Assembly (NCBI RefSeq): GCF_014287515.2
Contig: NZ_CP092473.1
Location: 1,949,001-2,013,000 of the forward strand
Direction of reading: 5' to 3'
Source of the DNA: Roseburia rectibacter
GTDB taxonomy: Bacteria; Bacillota; Clostridia; Lachnospirales; Lachnospiraceae
Length of the DNA: 64,000 bases
Shown: piece after piece, positions 1 through 8,142 of the stretch
Layout: the number at the start of each line of letters is the position of its first letter
How positions within the stretch are numbered: position 1 is the stretch's first letter
The notes under the pieces: model-generated
Told to the model about the DNA's origin: nothing
The model's database searches: none
The model's input: the letters and a program-made list of their open reading frames with translations, nothing else
Program-made: the position numbers and the translations under genes

Positions 1-531
1 TATCGAGCCGTTGGTCAGGTAAAAGAACGATATAAAAAAGACAATATATATATGCTTGAGATGGAATTGAAATCCCAGCCGGAAAAATTTCAACGGAGAG
101 AATACTTCAGATTTCCGTGTCTGCTCGATTTTAAATATTATGAACTGACGGCTGAACAGGCTATGCTTGACAGTGTGGAGGCTATTTTTTCAGAAATCCG
201 TGATGAACACTTTTATGAGAAAGAACGAAAAGGAAAAATCATGGATTTAAGTGGCGGAGGAATCCGTTTTACAACAGAACAGGAGCAGAAACCTGGTACG
301 TGGATATTGGCAGAATTAAGGCTGAAGAGCCAGACAATGGATAATCAGTATTATATTGTTGCAAATGTGATAGAATCAGGTAAAATAGAATCAGCGGCGG
401 AATATGGATTTATGTCGCGTGCAAAATTCAGTATCAAGAATGATCGTGTAAGGGAAGAAATTATTCGTTACATCTTCGAAGAAGAGAGAAGAATGCGTCA
501 GCAAAATGGCAGTGAGAGGATAAAAAAATGA
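1..531 (+). CDS. PilZ-domain c-di-GMP-binding flagellar protein (YcgR-like), 5' end outside window
   Basis: The reading frame is open from base 1, so the gene starts upstream of the window; the ATG at 52 is internal. The visible 176 codons hold the end of a YcgR-type N-terminal domain and a PilZ domain. The two c-di-GMP-binding signatures are visible: an arginine motif (QRREYFRF) and DLSGGG. In this family c-di-GMP binding slows or stops flagellar rotation. The stop codon overlaps the cheB start (ATGA), so the genes are translationally coupled in the flagellar/chemotaxis operon. Family call is firm; the link to motility control is inferred from family and context. Confidence 0.85.
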   Translation, partial: YRAVGQVKERYKKDNIYMLEMELKSQPEKFQRREYFRFPCLLDFKYYELTAEQAMLDSVEAIFSEIRDEHFYEKERKGKIMDLSGGGIRFTTEQEQKPGTWILAELRLKSQTMDNQYYIVANVIESGKIESAAEYGFMSRAKFSIKNDRVREEIIRYIFEEERRMRQQNGSERIKK

Positions 532-1592
532 AAAAAAATATTCTTGTTGTTGATGACTCTGCACTCATGAGAAGGGTGATCTGTGATATTATTAATTCGG
601 ATGAAACATTTCAGGCAATCGATACCTGCAGAGACGGTCTGGATGCACTTGAAAAATTAAGAGCAAAAAGATATGACGGTGTGGTATTGGATGTTAATAT
701 GCCGCGGATGGATGGACTTGCTTTATTAGAGCAGCTTCAAAAAGAAAAAATCCGTGCTACGGTCATCATGGTCAGTACTACGACTACAAAGGATGCCGAA
801 GTTACCATGCTTGCCATGGAACGGGGGGCAGTTGATTTTGTGCCGAAGCCGACGAATGTGATCGAGGCAAAAGGTGAAGCATTTAAGGGTAAACTTCTTG
901 GAGTGCTGAATGCAGTTTTAAAAACACAGAAGATGGCTTTGGGCAGCAAATCGGCTGCAACACCGGAAAAAGTAGTCTTGCGCAGAAACACAGAGCCGGT
1001 TCGAAGCAGAAATAAATTAGTTGCATTGGCATGTTCGACGGGAGGTCCGAAAGCTCTTCAGAGTGTGATTCCATATCTTCCTAAAAATCTGGATGCACCA
1101 ATGGTTTTAGTGCAGCATATGCCTGCAGGATTTACAAAATCCATGGCAGACAGACTGAACGAAGTCAGTGACATACATGTCAAAGAGGCGGAAGATGGAG
1201 ATGTGCTCAAAAAGGGAACGATATATATTGCTCCCGGCGGAAAGCATATGGAAATAAAGAAAAGTCCTGACGGAAGCCATAAAATCAGACTCAATGATGA
1301 ATTGCCTCCTATCGGCGGATTAAAACCGTGTGCAGACATTACTTATGATTCGTTGCGAACCTGTGGATATGATCAGATAGTGTGTGTTGTACTGACCGGT
1401 ATGGGAGCAGATGGTACCAAGGGAATAAAATCCTTAGCAAAGAGTAAGCCGGTATATGTGATATCGCAGAATGCCGAGACTTGTGTGGTATACGGAATGC
1501 CTAAGTCGATTGCTGAAACCGGACTGGTAAATGAAGTGGTTCCTCTTACACAGGTTGCTCAAACAATAACAAAGAATGTGGGGGTACAGTAA
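528..1592 (+). CDS. cheB: Chemotaxis response regulator protein-glutamate methylesterase CheB
   Basis: CheB removes methyl groups from, or deamidates, chemoreceptor glutamates/glutamines during adaptation. The 354-residue protein has an N-terminal receiver domain with the acidic pair D9-D10 and phosphoacceptor D55 (VVLDVNMP), then a linker and a C-terminal methylesterase domain. The catalytic triad can be read as S170 (ACSTGGP), H197 (VQHMPAGF) and D295 (GMGADG). Length is normal for the family. The ATG overlaps the preceding stop as ATGA, and cheA follows after one base. CheA is expected to phosphorylate it. Confidence 0.97.
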   Translation: MKKNILVVDDSALMRRVICDIINSDETFQAIDTCRDGLDALEKLRAKRYDGVVLDVNMPRMDGLALLEQLQKEKIRATVIMVSTTTTKDAEVTMLAMERGAVDFVPKPTNVIEAKGEAFKGKLLGVLNAVLKTQKMALGSKSAATPEKVVLRRNTEPVRSRNKLVALACSTGGPKALQSVIPYLPKNLDAPMVLVQHMPAGFTKSMADRLNEVSDIHVKEAEDGDVLKKGTIYIAPGGKHMEIKKSPDGSHKIRLNDELPPIGGLKPCADITYDSLRTCGYDQIVCVVLTGMGADGTKGIKSLAKSKPVYVISQNAETCVVYGMPKSIAETGLVNEVVPLTQVAQTITKNVGVQ

Positions 1593-1593
1593 T

Positions 1594-3711
1594 ATGGATG
1601 TAAGCCAATATCTTGAGATTTTTATTGATGAAACAGAAGAACATCTGCAGACTTTAAGTGACTGCATTATGGAACTTGAAAAAGAACCGGAAAATATGGA
1701 TACTATAAATGAAATTTTCCGTGCAGCCCATTCCTTAAAGGGTATGGCAGGTACCATGGGATTTAAGCGCATGCAGCGACTGACCCATGATATGGAAAAT
1801 GTTTTTCAGGAAGTCAGAAGTGATAAAGTTAAAGTTAACAGTAATATGATCGATCTTCTTTTTAAATGCTTAGATGCCATTGAAAGCTATCTGAACAATG
1901 TAAAAGCAAGTTCTGACGAGGGAACAGAAGATAATGAACTGATCATCAAAGAATTGAATGATTTTATCGCCGGTGAAGAGAATGCTGAGAAAAAAGCAGA
2001 AGAAGCTGCTCCGGCACCAAAAGAAGAAAATACAGATGAAGCAGCTAAGAATGGTGAAAAGAAGTATTTTGAATTTGAACTGAACGAGACAGACCGTACA
2101 AAGTTAAAAGAGGCTGAGAATAATGGTTTACATATTTATGGAATGACCGTATATATTCAGAAAGAATGTCTCTTAAAGGCAGCACGTGCGTTTTTGGTGT
2201 TTAAGGCTGTAGAAGAGTTTGGACAGATTCTTGTATACAACCCGACATCTCAGGAAATTGAGGACGAGCATTTTGAAAATGATTTCAGTTTCTTTATCGC
2301 ATCCGAGGAAGCATTCGATAAAATTTTACAGGCAGCACAGTCTGTATCTGAAATTGAAAAAGTAGTCGGCGAAGAGGTAAAATGTGACGTGCTTGCAGAA
2401 AAACAGGCACAGGCAGAAAAGGCTGCAGCAGAAGAGGCAGCAAAGAATGAGACACCGGTTCAGGCAGAGACAGCACCGGCTCCGGAAGTAAAAGCAGCAC
2501 CGGCGAAGGCTCCGGCAGCACAGAATAATAAAAAACAGACTGTTGCAAAACCAGTTACAAACAGAACGGTACGTGTTGATATTGAAAAACTGGATGCATT
2601 AATGAACCAGGTATCAGAGCTTATTATTGCAAAGAACAGTCTTGTTGCGATTGGCTCCACAGAGTCCGGTGATTTCCAGAATCAGACTTATCATGAGCAG
2701 ATTGAATATCTTGAGCGTATTACAACCAATCTTCATGAGTCGGTTATGAAAGTTCGAATGGTTCCAATCGAGAGCGTTGTAAATAAATTCCCTCGAATGA
2801 TCCGTGACCTGTCAAGAAAGCTGGACAAAAAGATGGAGCTTTACATGACTGGTGAGGATACAGAGCTTGACCGTACGGTTGTTGACCAGATCGGTGATCC
2901 TCTGCAGCACTTACTGCGTAACTCTGCTGACCATGGTCTTGAGGATAACGAAACACGTATTGCTCTCGGTAAACCGGAAGTGGGAAGCATTTTCTTAAAT
3001 GCATTCCAGGAAGGCAATAATGTCATCATCCAGGTCGGAGATGACGGTGCCGGTATTGATGTGGCTGCAGTACGTGATAAAGCAATCGAGAGAGGCATTA
3101 TTACAGAAGAACAGGCTGAGAGCATGAGCCAGAAAGATATTATCAATATCCTGTTCCTTCCAAGTTTCTCAATGTCCAAAAAAATTACCGATATCTCAGG
3201 ACGAGGTGTTGGACTTGATGTAGTAAAATCCAACATTGAAGCATTAGGCGGTGATGTTGAAGTTAAGACAGCAATGGGTGAGGGTACAACTTTTACAGTA
3301 CGTCTGCCGCTTACTCTTGCAATTATCCAGGCTCTGATGGTAGAGGTAAGAGATGAAAAATATGCGATCGCACTTGGTTCCATCTCCAATATTGAGGATA
3401 TTCCGGTTAAGGATATCAAGTATGTGGAGGCACAGGAAGTAATTCATCTGCGTGGCAAGGTTATCCCATTAGTACGGCTCGATAAAGTGCTTGATCTTGA
3501 GCCAAGGGAAGAACCGGAAAGCCTGACCGTTGTTATTGTAACGAAAGGTGACAGCATGGCGGGTCTTGTAGTTGATAACCTGATCGGACAGCAGGAGATC
3601 GTAATCAAGTCACTTGGAAAATACATTGACAATAACAAGCTGATCAGTGGTGCAACCATCCTCGGAGATGGCGAAGTTGCATTGATCTTAGATGTGAATA
3701 CGTTAATGTAA
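1594..3711 (+). CDS. cheA: Chemotaxis histidine kinase CheA
   Basis: CheA is the kinase that couples receptor state to CheY/CheB phosphorylation. The start is taken at 1594 (MDVSQYLE), one base after the cheB stop and behind a GGGGG-containing ribosome site; an ATG at 1576 lies inside cheB. Domains in order: HPt with phospho-His46 (AAHSLKGMAG), a CheY-binding P2 region, an Ala/Pro/Glu-rich linker (about 245-315), the dimerisation helices, the ATPase domain (N box LLRNSADHG, G1 DDGAGID, G2 SGRGVGLD) and a C-terminal CheW-like domain. The 705-residue length is typical. It acts at the membrane in receptor arrays. Confidence 0.97.
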   Translation: MDVSQYLEIFIDETEEHLQTLSDCIMELEKEPENMDTINEIFRAAHSLKGMAGTMGFKRMQRLTHDMENVFQEVRSDKVKVNSNMIDLLFKCLDAIESYLNNVKASSDEGTEDNELIIKELNDFIAGEENAEKKAEEAAPAPKEENTDEAAKNGEKKYFEFELNETDRTKLKEAENNGLHIYGMTVYIQKECLLKAARAFLVFKAVEEFGQILVYNPTSQEIEDEHFENDFSFFIASEEAFDKILQAAQSVSEIEKVVGEEVKCDVLAEKQAQAEKAAAEEAAKNETPVQAETAPAPEVKAAPAKAPAAQNNKKQTVAKPVTNRTVRVDIEKLDALMNQVSELIIAKNSLVAIGSTESGDFQNQTYHEQIEYLERITTNLHESVMKVRMVPIESVVNKFPRMIRDLSRKLDKKMELYMTGEDTELDRTVVDQIGDPLQHLLRNSADHGLEDNETRIALGKPEVGSIFLNAFQEGNNVIIQVGDDGAGIDVAAVRDKAIERGIITEEQAESMSQKDIINILFLPSFSMSKKITDISGRGVGLDVVKSNIEALGGDVEVKTAMGEGTTFTVRLPLTLAIIQALMVEVRDEKYAIALGSISNIEDIPVKDIKYVEAQEVIHLRGKVIPLVRLDKVLDLEPREEPESLTVVIVTKGDSMAGLVVDNLIGQQEIVIKSLGKYIDNNKLISGATILGDGEVALILDVNTLM

Positions 3712-3726
3712 TGGAGGGTACTTAGC

Positions 3727-4173
3727 ATGGCAAATAATAATCTTGAAACAACGGAAAAAGAATCCAAACAATATATCGTTGTCATGGTGGGCAGTGAACA
3801 GTATGGAATTGATATCAGCTATATTGATAACATTGTCCGCATGCAGAAAATTACAAGAGTTCCGAAAGTACAGACATATTTTAAAGGTGTGATCAATCTT
3901 CGTGGTGAGGTTGTTCCGGTTATGAGTGTACGCAAAAAAATGGGACTTGAAGATGATGTGCTGACAAATGCAAGCAGAATCATTATCTTAAAATTAGAGG
4001 AAAATGCTTCTTTAGGTGTCATCGTAGATGAAGTAAGAGAAGTTGTAAATTTAAGTGAAGATGAAATTGATAAAGTTTCTAACAAAGGAAGATTTATCAA
4101 TGGAATCGGAAAGCATGGAGATCAGCTGATTTCCCTGCTTGAGATCAATGCACTTGTAGAGGAAAATAATTAA
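3727..4173 (+). CDS. cheW: Chemotaxis coupling protein CheW
   Basis: CheW bridges chemoreceptors and CheA. The 148-residue protein is a single CheW domain (YIVVMVGSEQYGIDISYID at the N-terminus, then GVINLRGEVVPVM). It lies 15 bases downstream of cheA behind a GGAGG site. The gene ends TAATGA. A long hairpin (4180-4210) separates it from cheC, the only sizeable gap in this part of the operon. A second cheW lies at 39008, so this one is the operon-encoded copy. Confidence 0.96.
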   Translation: MANNNLETTEKESKQYIVVMVGSEQYGIDISYIDNIVRMQKITRVPKVQTYFKGVINLRGEVVPVMSVRKKMGLEDDVLTNASRIIILKLEENASLGVIVDEVREVVNLSEDEIDKVSNKGRFINGIGKHGDQLISLLEINALVEENN

Positions 4174-4179
4174 TGAAAA

Positions 4180-4210
4180 GGTGGGGTTTTATGAAACATA
4201 AAATCCCACC
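4180..4210 (+). other. 14-bp RNA hairpin in the cheW-cheC gap
   Basis: The bases form a 14-bp stem (one G·U pair) with a three-base AAA loop: GGTGGGGTTTTATG, loop, CATAAAATCCCACC. No U-tract follows, so it does not look like a terminator. It sits seven bases after the cheW stop and before the cheC ribosome site. A role in mRNA processing or stability, giving different levels of the upstream and downstream chemotaxis proteins, is inference. Confidence 0.7.
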
Positions 4211-4254
4211 GGATCTTTATCTGATGTGCAAAATGAGAGGAGAATCAGCAATTC

Positions 4255-4875
4255 ATGGGAAATTTAACGTTGGAAGACGTAAATAATATGTATCTCGATG
4301 TCTTAAAAGAGATTGGTAATATCGGTGCAGGAAATGCAACTACCGCAATTGCAAATATGCTTGGCATGAAAATCGACATGAATGTCCCGAACGTAAAACT
4401 GATGGAAGTTTCAAAATTAGGAACGGCTGTCGGAGCGGAGGATGAAACAATTGTTGGCATTTTCTTAGAGGTGCTGAATGACATCGAAGGTAGTATGATG
4501 TTTCTGGTAGATATTCCATCGGCACGTTATCTTGTTAACAAACTGATGATGGAAGATGTGCCGGCAGATAAACCATTTGATGAAATGGAATTATCTGCGT
4601 TAAAAGAAATAGGAAATATTATTGCAGGTTCTTATCTGTCAGCCCTTTCTTCTATGACGAATCTTGTGATTTCTCCGTCTGTTCCTTATATTGCCGTAGA
4701 TATGGCAGCTTCTATCTTAAGTGTGCCGGCCATTGAGTTTGGACAGTTTGGTGATAATGCACTGTTGATTCAGACTGAGATCTGTGCGGACGTGGCAATC
4801 AATGGATATTTTATATTGATGCCAGAGCAGGGGTCCTATGAAAAGATATTAACGTCACTTGGAATCTCACTGTAA
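4255..4875 (+). CDS. cheC: CheY-P phosphatase CheC
   Basis: CheC dephosphorylates CheY-P and binds CheD in the Bacillus-type adaptation system. The 206-residue protein shows the internal duplication of the family. Both copies keep the phosphatase signature, with Glu and Asn in EIGNIGAGNATTA near the N-terminus and EIGNIIAGSYLSA in the second half. Two intact active sites are typical of CheC, whereas CheX has one. The start follows a GAGAGGAG site. cheD is 12 bases downstream, consistent with a CheC-CheD complex. Confidence 0.95.
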   Translation: MGNLTLEDVNNMYLDVLKEIGNIGAGNATTAIANMLGMKIDMNVPNVKLMEVSKLGTAVGAEDETIVGIFLEVLNDIEGSMMFLVDIPSARYLVNKLMMEDVPADKPFDEMELSALKEIGNIIAGSYLSALSSMTNLVISPSVPYIAVDMAASILSVPAIEFGQFGDNALLIQTEICADVAINGYFILMPEQGSYEKILTSLGISL

Positions 4876-4887
4876 GGAGAAGGATAT

Positions 4888-5373
4888 ATGAGCGAAGTAA
4901 TAAAAGTGGGCATGGCAGATTTGAATGTATGTAAAGCCCCTGATGTTATTACAACTTTGGGATTGGGTTCGTGCATTGGACTGGTATTTTATGATCCGGT
5001 ATCAAAAGTTGGGGGAATGGTTCATTATATGCTCCCGGACAGTACAAAAGTCAGAAATAACAGCAATATCGCAAAGTTTGCAGATACAGGGATTGATGAA
5101 TTATTACGCCGTGTAATTGCGGCAGGAGCAAATAAGGGCAGATTGATCGCTAAAATTGCAGGCGGTGCAAAAATGTTTGAAGTGAGTGGTTTGTCAGATG
5201 TTGGTAATATTGGTGCGCGAAATGCAGAGGCGGCAAAAGCAAAATTAAAGCAGCTTGGAATCAGGCTTGTTGCAGAAGATACAGGACTTAATTATGGTCG
5301 TACTGTTGAACTTCATTGTGATACAGGCGAGTTTTATATCAAATCAGTAGGCAAACCTTTAAAGATTATCTGA
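4888..5373 (+). CDS. cheD: Chemoreceptor glutamine deamidase CheD
   Basis: CheD deamidates receptor glutamines and, with CheC, tunes CheA activity. The 161-residue protein has the papain-like catalytic set: T23, C29 (GLGSCIG) and H46 (GMVHYMLPDS). The spacing matches that of the characterised Thermotoga enzyme. It starts 12 bases after cheC behind AAGGAGAAGG. cheC next to cheD is the usual arrangement in Firmicutes. Confidence 0.96.
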   Translation: MSEVIKVGMADLNVCKAPDVITTLGLGSCIGLVFYDPVSKVGGMVHYMLPDSTKVRNNSNIAKFADTGIDELLRRVIAAGANKGRLIAKIAGGAKMFEVSGLSDVGNIGARNAEAAKAKLKQLGIRLVAEDTGLNYGRTVELHCDTGEFYIKSVGKPLKII

Positions 5374-5393
5374 TAGAAAGGCATGGATGCATT

Positions 5394-5669
5394 ATGAAAA
5401 CAAAGCCGATACCAGCTATCGTTATGCTTGTGGCAGGACTGGTTGCCTGTATTGCGGGAATGGCGGGACATATGGAAACCGGCAGATTTGTAAAAATGCT
5501 GCTGGTTGTCTTAATTGTGTTTTATATTATTGGCGGGATTGTAAAACTGTTGATTGATAAAAATTTTAAGGATATGGAAGAGGAAACCACGGATGGTGAA
5601 GAAACTCCGGCAGAGTCAGAAGATCAGGCAGAACCGGAGCAGGAAAGCGATGAACAGGATGACGAATAA
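5394..5669 (+). CDS. Small membrane protein of the flagellar operon, unknown function
   Basis: A 91-residue protein with two hydrophobic segments (about residues 9-27 and 35-53) separated by a short polar loop, and an acidic Glu/Asp-rich tail that probably faces the cytoplasm. It lies between cheD and the sigma-28 gene, with short spacers on both sides and a usable AGAAAGG site, so it is co-transcribed. I do not recognise a named family. Its position suggests a part in motility, but this is inference. Confidence 0.75.
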   Translation: MKTKPIPAIVMLVAGLVACIAGMAGHMETGRFVKMLLVVLIVFYIIGGIVKLLIDKNFKDMEEETTDGEETPAESEDQAEPEQESDEQDDE

Positions 5670-5689
5670 CTGAAACGTGGGGGCTTCAT

Positions 5690-6454
5690 ATGAAAACGGT
5701 AGAAAAAGAAAAGCTCTGGGAGGAATATCGGAAAAATCCTTCCGCGGAGCTGCGGGAGAAAATTATTATCGAGTATGCTCCACTGGTGCGGGTTGTGGCA
5801 GGACGGCTTAGCATGTATCTCGGATATAACGTAGAGTATGAAGATCTGGTTAGCTATGGTATATTTGGACTGATAGACGCAATAGATAAATTTGATCGTG
5901 GAAAAGATGTAAAGTTCGAGACGTATGCAAGTTTAAGAATACGTGGATCCATATTGGATCAGATAAGAAAAATGGATTGGATTCCACGGACGGTGCGGCA
6001 GAAACGCAAGAAGATCGAGGAAGCGATCAAGCAGATCGAAACTAAGACAGGGCAAAATGCTTCGGATGAAGAAATAGCAAAAGAATTAGGAATCGGTGAG
6101 GAAGAATTAAATGACTGGCAGACGCAGTTAAATGTCACAAATGTTATCTCACTGAATGAATTTGTGGAGCAGGGCGGAGAACCTGTGATGGATGCAAAAA
6201 ATAATTCACATTTCATCCAACCCGAGGAGTCTGTTCAGGAAGAAGAACTGAAAAAAGTTCTGATGGAGTCACTGGAGCTTTTGACAGAAAAAGAGAAAAA
6301 AGTTATTTTATTATATTATTATGAGGATCTGACGTTAAAGGAAATAAGCAGCATCCTTGAAGTCTCGGAATCGAGGGTTTCGCAGCTTCATACCAAGGCA
6401 TTGTTAAAAATGCGTAAAAAGATGGGAAACTATATGGGAATACTGATTGACTGA
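5690..6454 (+). CDS. fliA: RNA polymerase sigma factor, sigma-28 (FliA/SigD/WhiG family)
   Basis: Directs transcription of late flagellar, chemotaxis and autolysin genes. The 254-residue protein has sigma-70 region 2 (YEDLVSYGIFGLIDAIDKF; GSILDQIRKMDWIPRTVR), region 3 and region 4 with a helix-turn-helix (LKEISSILEVSESRVSQLH). Length fits the family. It is preceded by a GGGGG-type ribosome site. Its place after cheD matches sigD in the B. subtilis fla/che operon. No anti-sigma FlgM is present in the window. Confidence 0.95.
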   Translation: MKTVEKEKLWEEYRKNPSAELREKIIIEYAPLVRVVAGRLSMYLGYNVEYEDLVSYGIFGLIDAIDKFDRGKDVKFETYASLRIRGSILDQIRKMDWIPRTVRQKRKKIEEAIKQIETKTGQNASDEEIAKELGIGEEELNDWQTQLNVTNVISLNEFVEQGGEPVMDAKNNSHFIQPEESVQEEELKKVLMESLELLTEKEKKVILLYYYEDLTLKEISSILEVSESRVSQLHTKALLKMRKKMGNYMGILID

Positions 6455-6479
6455 CAGAAGAGTCCGGAGGTGATATGTT

Positions 6480-6803
6480 ATGTCGATAAGACCAGTTGAT
6501 TTGAGTGGAATGATACAACGAACGCAGGACATTGGCAACATTAAGCATGCGGAGGACAGCAGACCGATCGTAGATCAGTATAACATTGAGGTAAGGCAGG
6601 AAAAACAGGAATCTGATTTGTCCCACAAAGTACAGGACCCGGAACAGAAGGATAATCAGGAATTTCGATATGATGCCCGGGAAAAAGGAAATAACAGTTA
6701 TAACGGTAGTGGGAAAAAGAAAAAAAAGCATGGTCAGTCAGAAGAGGATGAAGGAAGTGTTCATGTTAAGGAACGCAGGACCAGCTTTGATGTCAAAATA
6801 TAA
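6480..6803 (+). CDS. Small hydrophilic protein downstream of sigma-28, unknown function
   Basis: A 107-residue, highly charged protein without membrane segments. It has a conserved-looking N-terminus (MSIRPVDLSGMIQRTQDIG), a Lys/Glu-rich middle with a KKKKKH run, and ends VKERRTSFDVKI. It follows the sigma-28 gene after 25 bases with a GGAGGTG site. No family is recognised. The low complexity suggests it is largely disordered. Co-transcription with the sigma factor is clear from spacing; a role in motility is only inferred. Confidence 0.7.
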   Translation: MSIRPVDLSGMIQRTQDIGNIKHAEDSRPIVDQYNIEVRQEKQESDLSHKVQDPEQKDNQEFRYDAREKGNNSYNGSGKKKKKHGQSEEDEGSVHVKERRTSFDVKI

Positions 6804-6823
6804 CGAAAGGCGTAATAGTTGAT

Positions 6824-7498
6824 ATGACGGGAATAGTATTTTTTTTGCTTCTGACGGGGGTTGTTTTTATGGTTGGAAGTTTTTTTATCACGGAACGCTT
6901 ATCTCCATCCGAATTAAATAAGATTGCAGAGTTAAGTAAGGACGAATTGGGCAGAATCATTGACGGTGCTCTGTCAGATGCCAGCAGTAAAGTAGAGGAG
7001 GCAATTCAGACACAGATCGATGCTTCTTCGGAACAAGTGGAGCGTGCACTGGAAAAAGAAACAAATGAAAAGATCATGGCCATCAGTGAATATTCAGATA
7101 CAGTCATGGAAAACATGAATAAAACCCATAATGAGATCATGTTTCTTTATAATATGCTGAATGACAAACATGCAGAGCTGACAGGTCTTGCTACTGATCT
7201 GCAGAAGATCGCAGCAAATGTCAAGAGTATACAGGATGGGTTGGCAAAGAAAAAAGCACCGGAGCCAGTTCCTGTGGCGAAGCCTGAGTCCGTAGAAGAA
7301 AAAGTGGAAACAAAAGAACAGAAAATCCCAGTCGTAAAAAAGAAAGAAAATCCTGATACAGAGGAAAACCACACGGGTAAGATTCTTGAAATGCGCAAAA
7401 AGGGAATGCAGAGTGTTGAGATTGCAAAAGCACTAGGAGTAGGACTCGGAGAGGTTAATCTTGTACTTGGACTTTATAAAGGGGATACAGATTCGTGA
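6824..7498 (+). CDS. Membrane-anchored coiled-coil protein, SwrB-like (DUF6115 type)
   Basis: A 224-residue protein with one N-terminal membrane segment (about 4-22), a long coiled-coil region rich in Glu/Lys/Ala (35-150), a Pro/Lys/Glu linker, and a C-terminal helix-turn-helix-like motif (KGMQSVEIAKALGVGLGEV). It sits in the position of swrB in B. subtilis, between sigD and rpsB, and shares the layout of N-terminal anchor plus small C-terminal motif. SwrB activates flagellar type III export and hook-basal-body maturation. The SwrB assignment is by position and architecture, not proven homology; the DUF6115 label is from memory. Confidence 0.65.
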   Translation: MTGIVFFLLLTGVVFMVGSFFITERLSPSELNKIAELSKDELGRIIDGALSDASSKVEEAIQTQIDASSEQVERALEKETNEKIMAISEYSDTVMENMNKTHNEIMFLYNMLNDKHAELTGLATDLQKIAANVKSIQDGLAKKKAPEPVPVAKPESVEEKVETKEQKIPVVKKKENPDTEENHTGKILEMRKKGMQSVEIAKALGVGLGEVNLVLGLYKGDTDS

Positions 7499-8064
7499 AG
7501 CTAAAATATTATTTAAGAGGACTTGGTATAGGTATCATTGTCACAACAATTATTCTTGTAAGCTGCTTTTCAATGCAGAAACCTAAAATGACAGATGCAC
7601 AGATCATTGAAAAGGCATCCCAGCTTGGTATGATCATGCCGGAACAGGACAGTGTAGTCGCTGCAGAGACAGAAACCACAGAACCGGAAGAAACACAGCA
7701 GAAAAATGAACAGCAGGTGGCAGCAGAAGAAGCACAGCAGCAGACAGAAGTGCCAAAAGAGCAGGCAACAGAAGAAACACAGCAGGATGCGCCGTCAGAA
7801 GATACAGAGAATGCAGAAAGTGAAGAACCAGCACAGCAGGAACCGTTTACGCTTGTTGTAAACCGTGGAGATGTATGCAGAACAATGTGTGAGAATCTTG
7901 CTGCCAATGGTGTGATCGATGATTCGGAAGGGTTACGCAAATATTTGAGTGAAGTTGGTTATGCTTCCTTTATCAGTGCTGGAACCTACCAGATTCCGTA
8001 TCACGCATCTTATGAAGAAATTACAAATATTTTAAAAGCCGGACCGATGGAACAGCAGCAATAA
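7495..8064 (+). CDS. Membrane-anchored MltG/YceG-type LysM-like protein without catalytic domain
   Basis: A 189-residue protein starting at GTG (7495), overlapping the previous stop as GTGA. It has an N-terminal membrane segment (about 9-27), a long Glu/Gln/Thr-rich low-complexity linker (45-115), and a C-terminal domain resembling the LysM-like region of endolytic transglycosylase MltG (FTLVVNRGDVCRTMCENL; SAGTYQIPYHASYEEI). The catalytic YceG domain of MltG (normally over 300 residues in total) is absent, so it probably binds rather than cleaves peptidoglycan. It is the last gene of the flagellar/chemotaxis operon. Confidence 0.65.
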   Translation: MKLKYYLRGLGIGIIVTTIILVSCFSMQKPKMTDAQIIEKASQLGMIMPEQDSVVAAETETTEPEETQQKNEQQVAAEEAQQQTEVPKEQATEETQQDAPSEDTENAESEEPAQQEPFTLVVNRGDVCRTMCENLAANGVIDDSEGLRKYLSEVGYASFISAGTYQIPYHASYEEITNILKAGPMEQQQ

Positions 8065-8082
8065 AATAGAATAAAATAAAAA

Positions 8083-8128
8083 ATACGCTCCAATCAGAAA
8101 AAAGTACTTGATTCTGGTTGGGGCGTAT
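8083..8128 (+). terminator. Long hairpin closing the flagellar operon; overlaps the rpsB promoter
   Basis: A 17-bp stem (8083-8099 with 8112-8128, two G·U pairs) with a 12-base loop, 18 bases after the last flagellar-operon stop. No U-run follows. It may act as a weak terminator, processing barrier or mRNA 3' end. Its right arm lies between the -35 and -10 of the rpsB promoter, so read-through transcripts and promoter DNA share the sequence. Confidence 0.6.
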
Positions 8129-8136
8129 GTTATAAT
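8108..8136 (+). promoter_or_regulatory. Sigma-A promoter of rpsB-tsf
   Basis: TTGATT (8108-8113), a 17-base spacer and TATAAT (8131-8136), with the extended -10 element TGT directly upstream. This is close to the housekeeping consensus. The -35 begins in the hairpin loop and the spacer contains the hairpin's right arm. It separates ribosomal protein expression from the motility operon. Confidence 0.8.
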
Positions 8137-8142
8137 TTGCAA

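Noticed and set aside
2841..3419. 192-codon minus-strand frame inside cheA
   Set aside because: Shadow of a strongly coding gene, without domain or ribosome site.
4172..4288. 38-codon frame overlapping the cheW stop (TAATG)
   Set aside because: It is largely the hairpin and the start of cheC in another frame; no protein-like features.
7509..7940. 143-codon minus-strand Ser/Cys-rich frame
   Set aside because: Complement of the Glu/Gln-rich linker of the LysM protein; low-complexity shadow.
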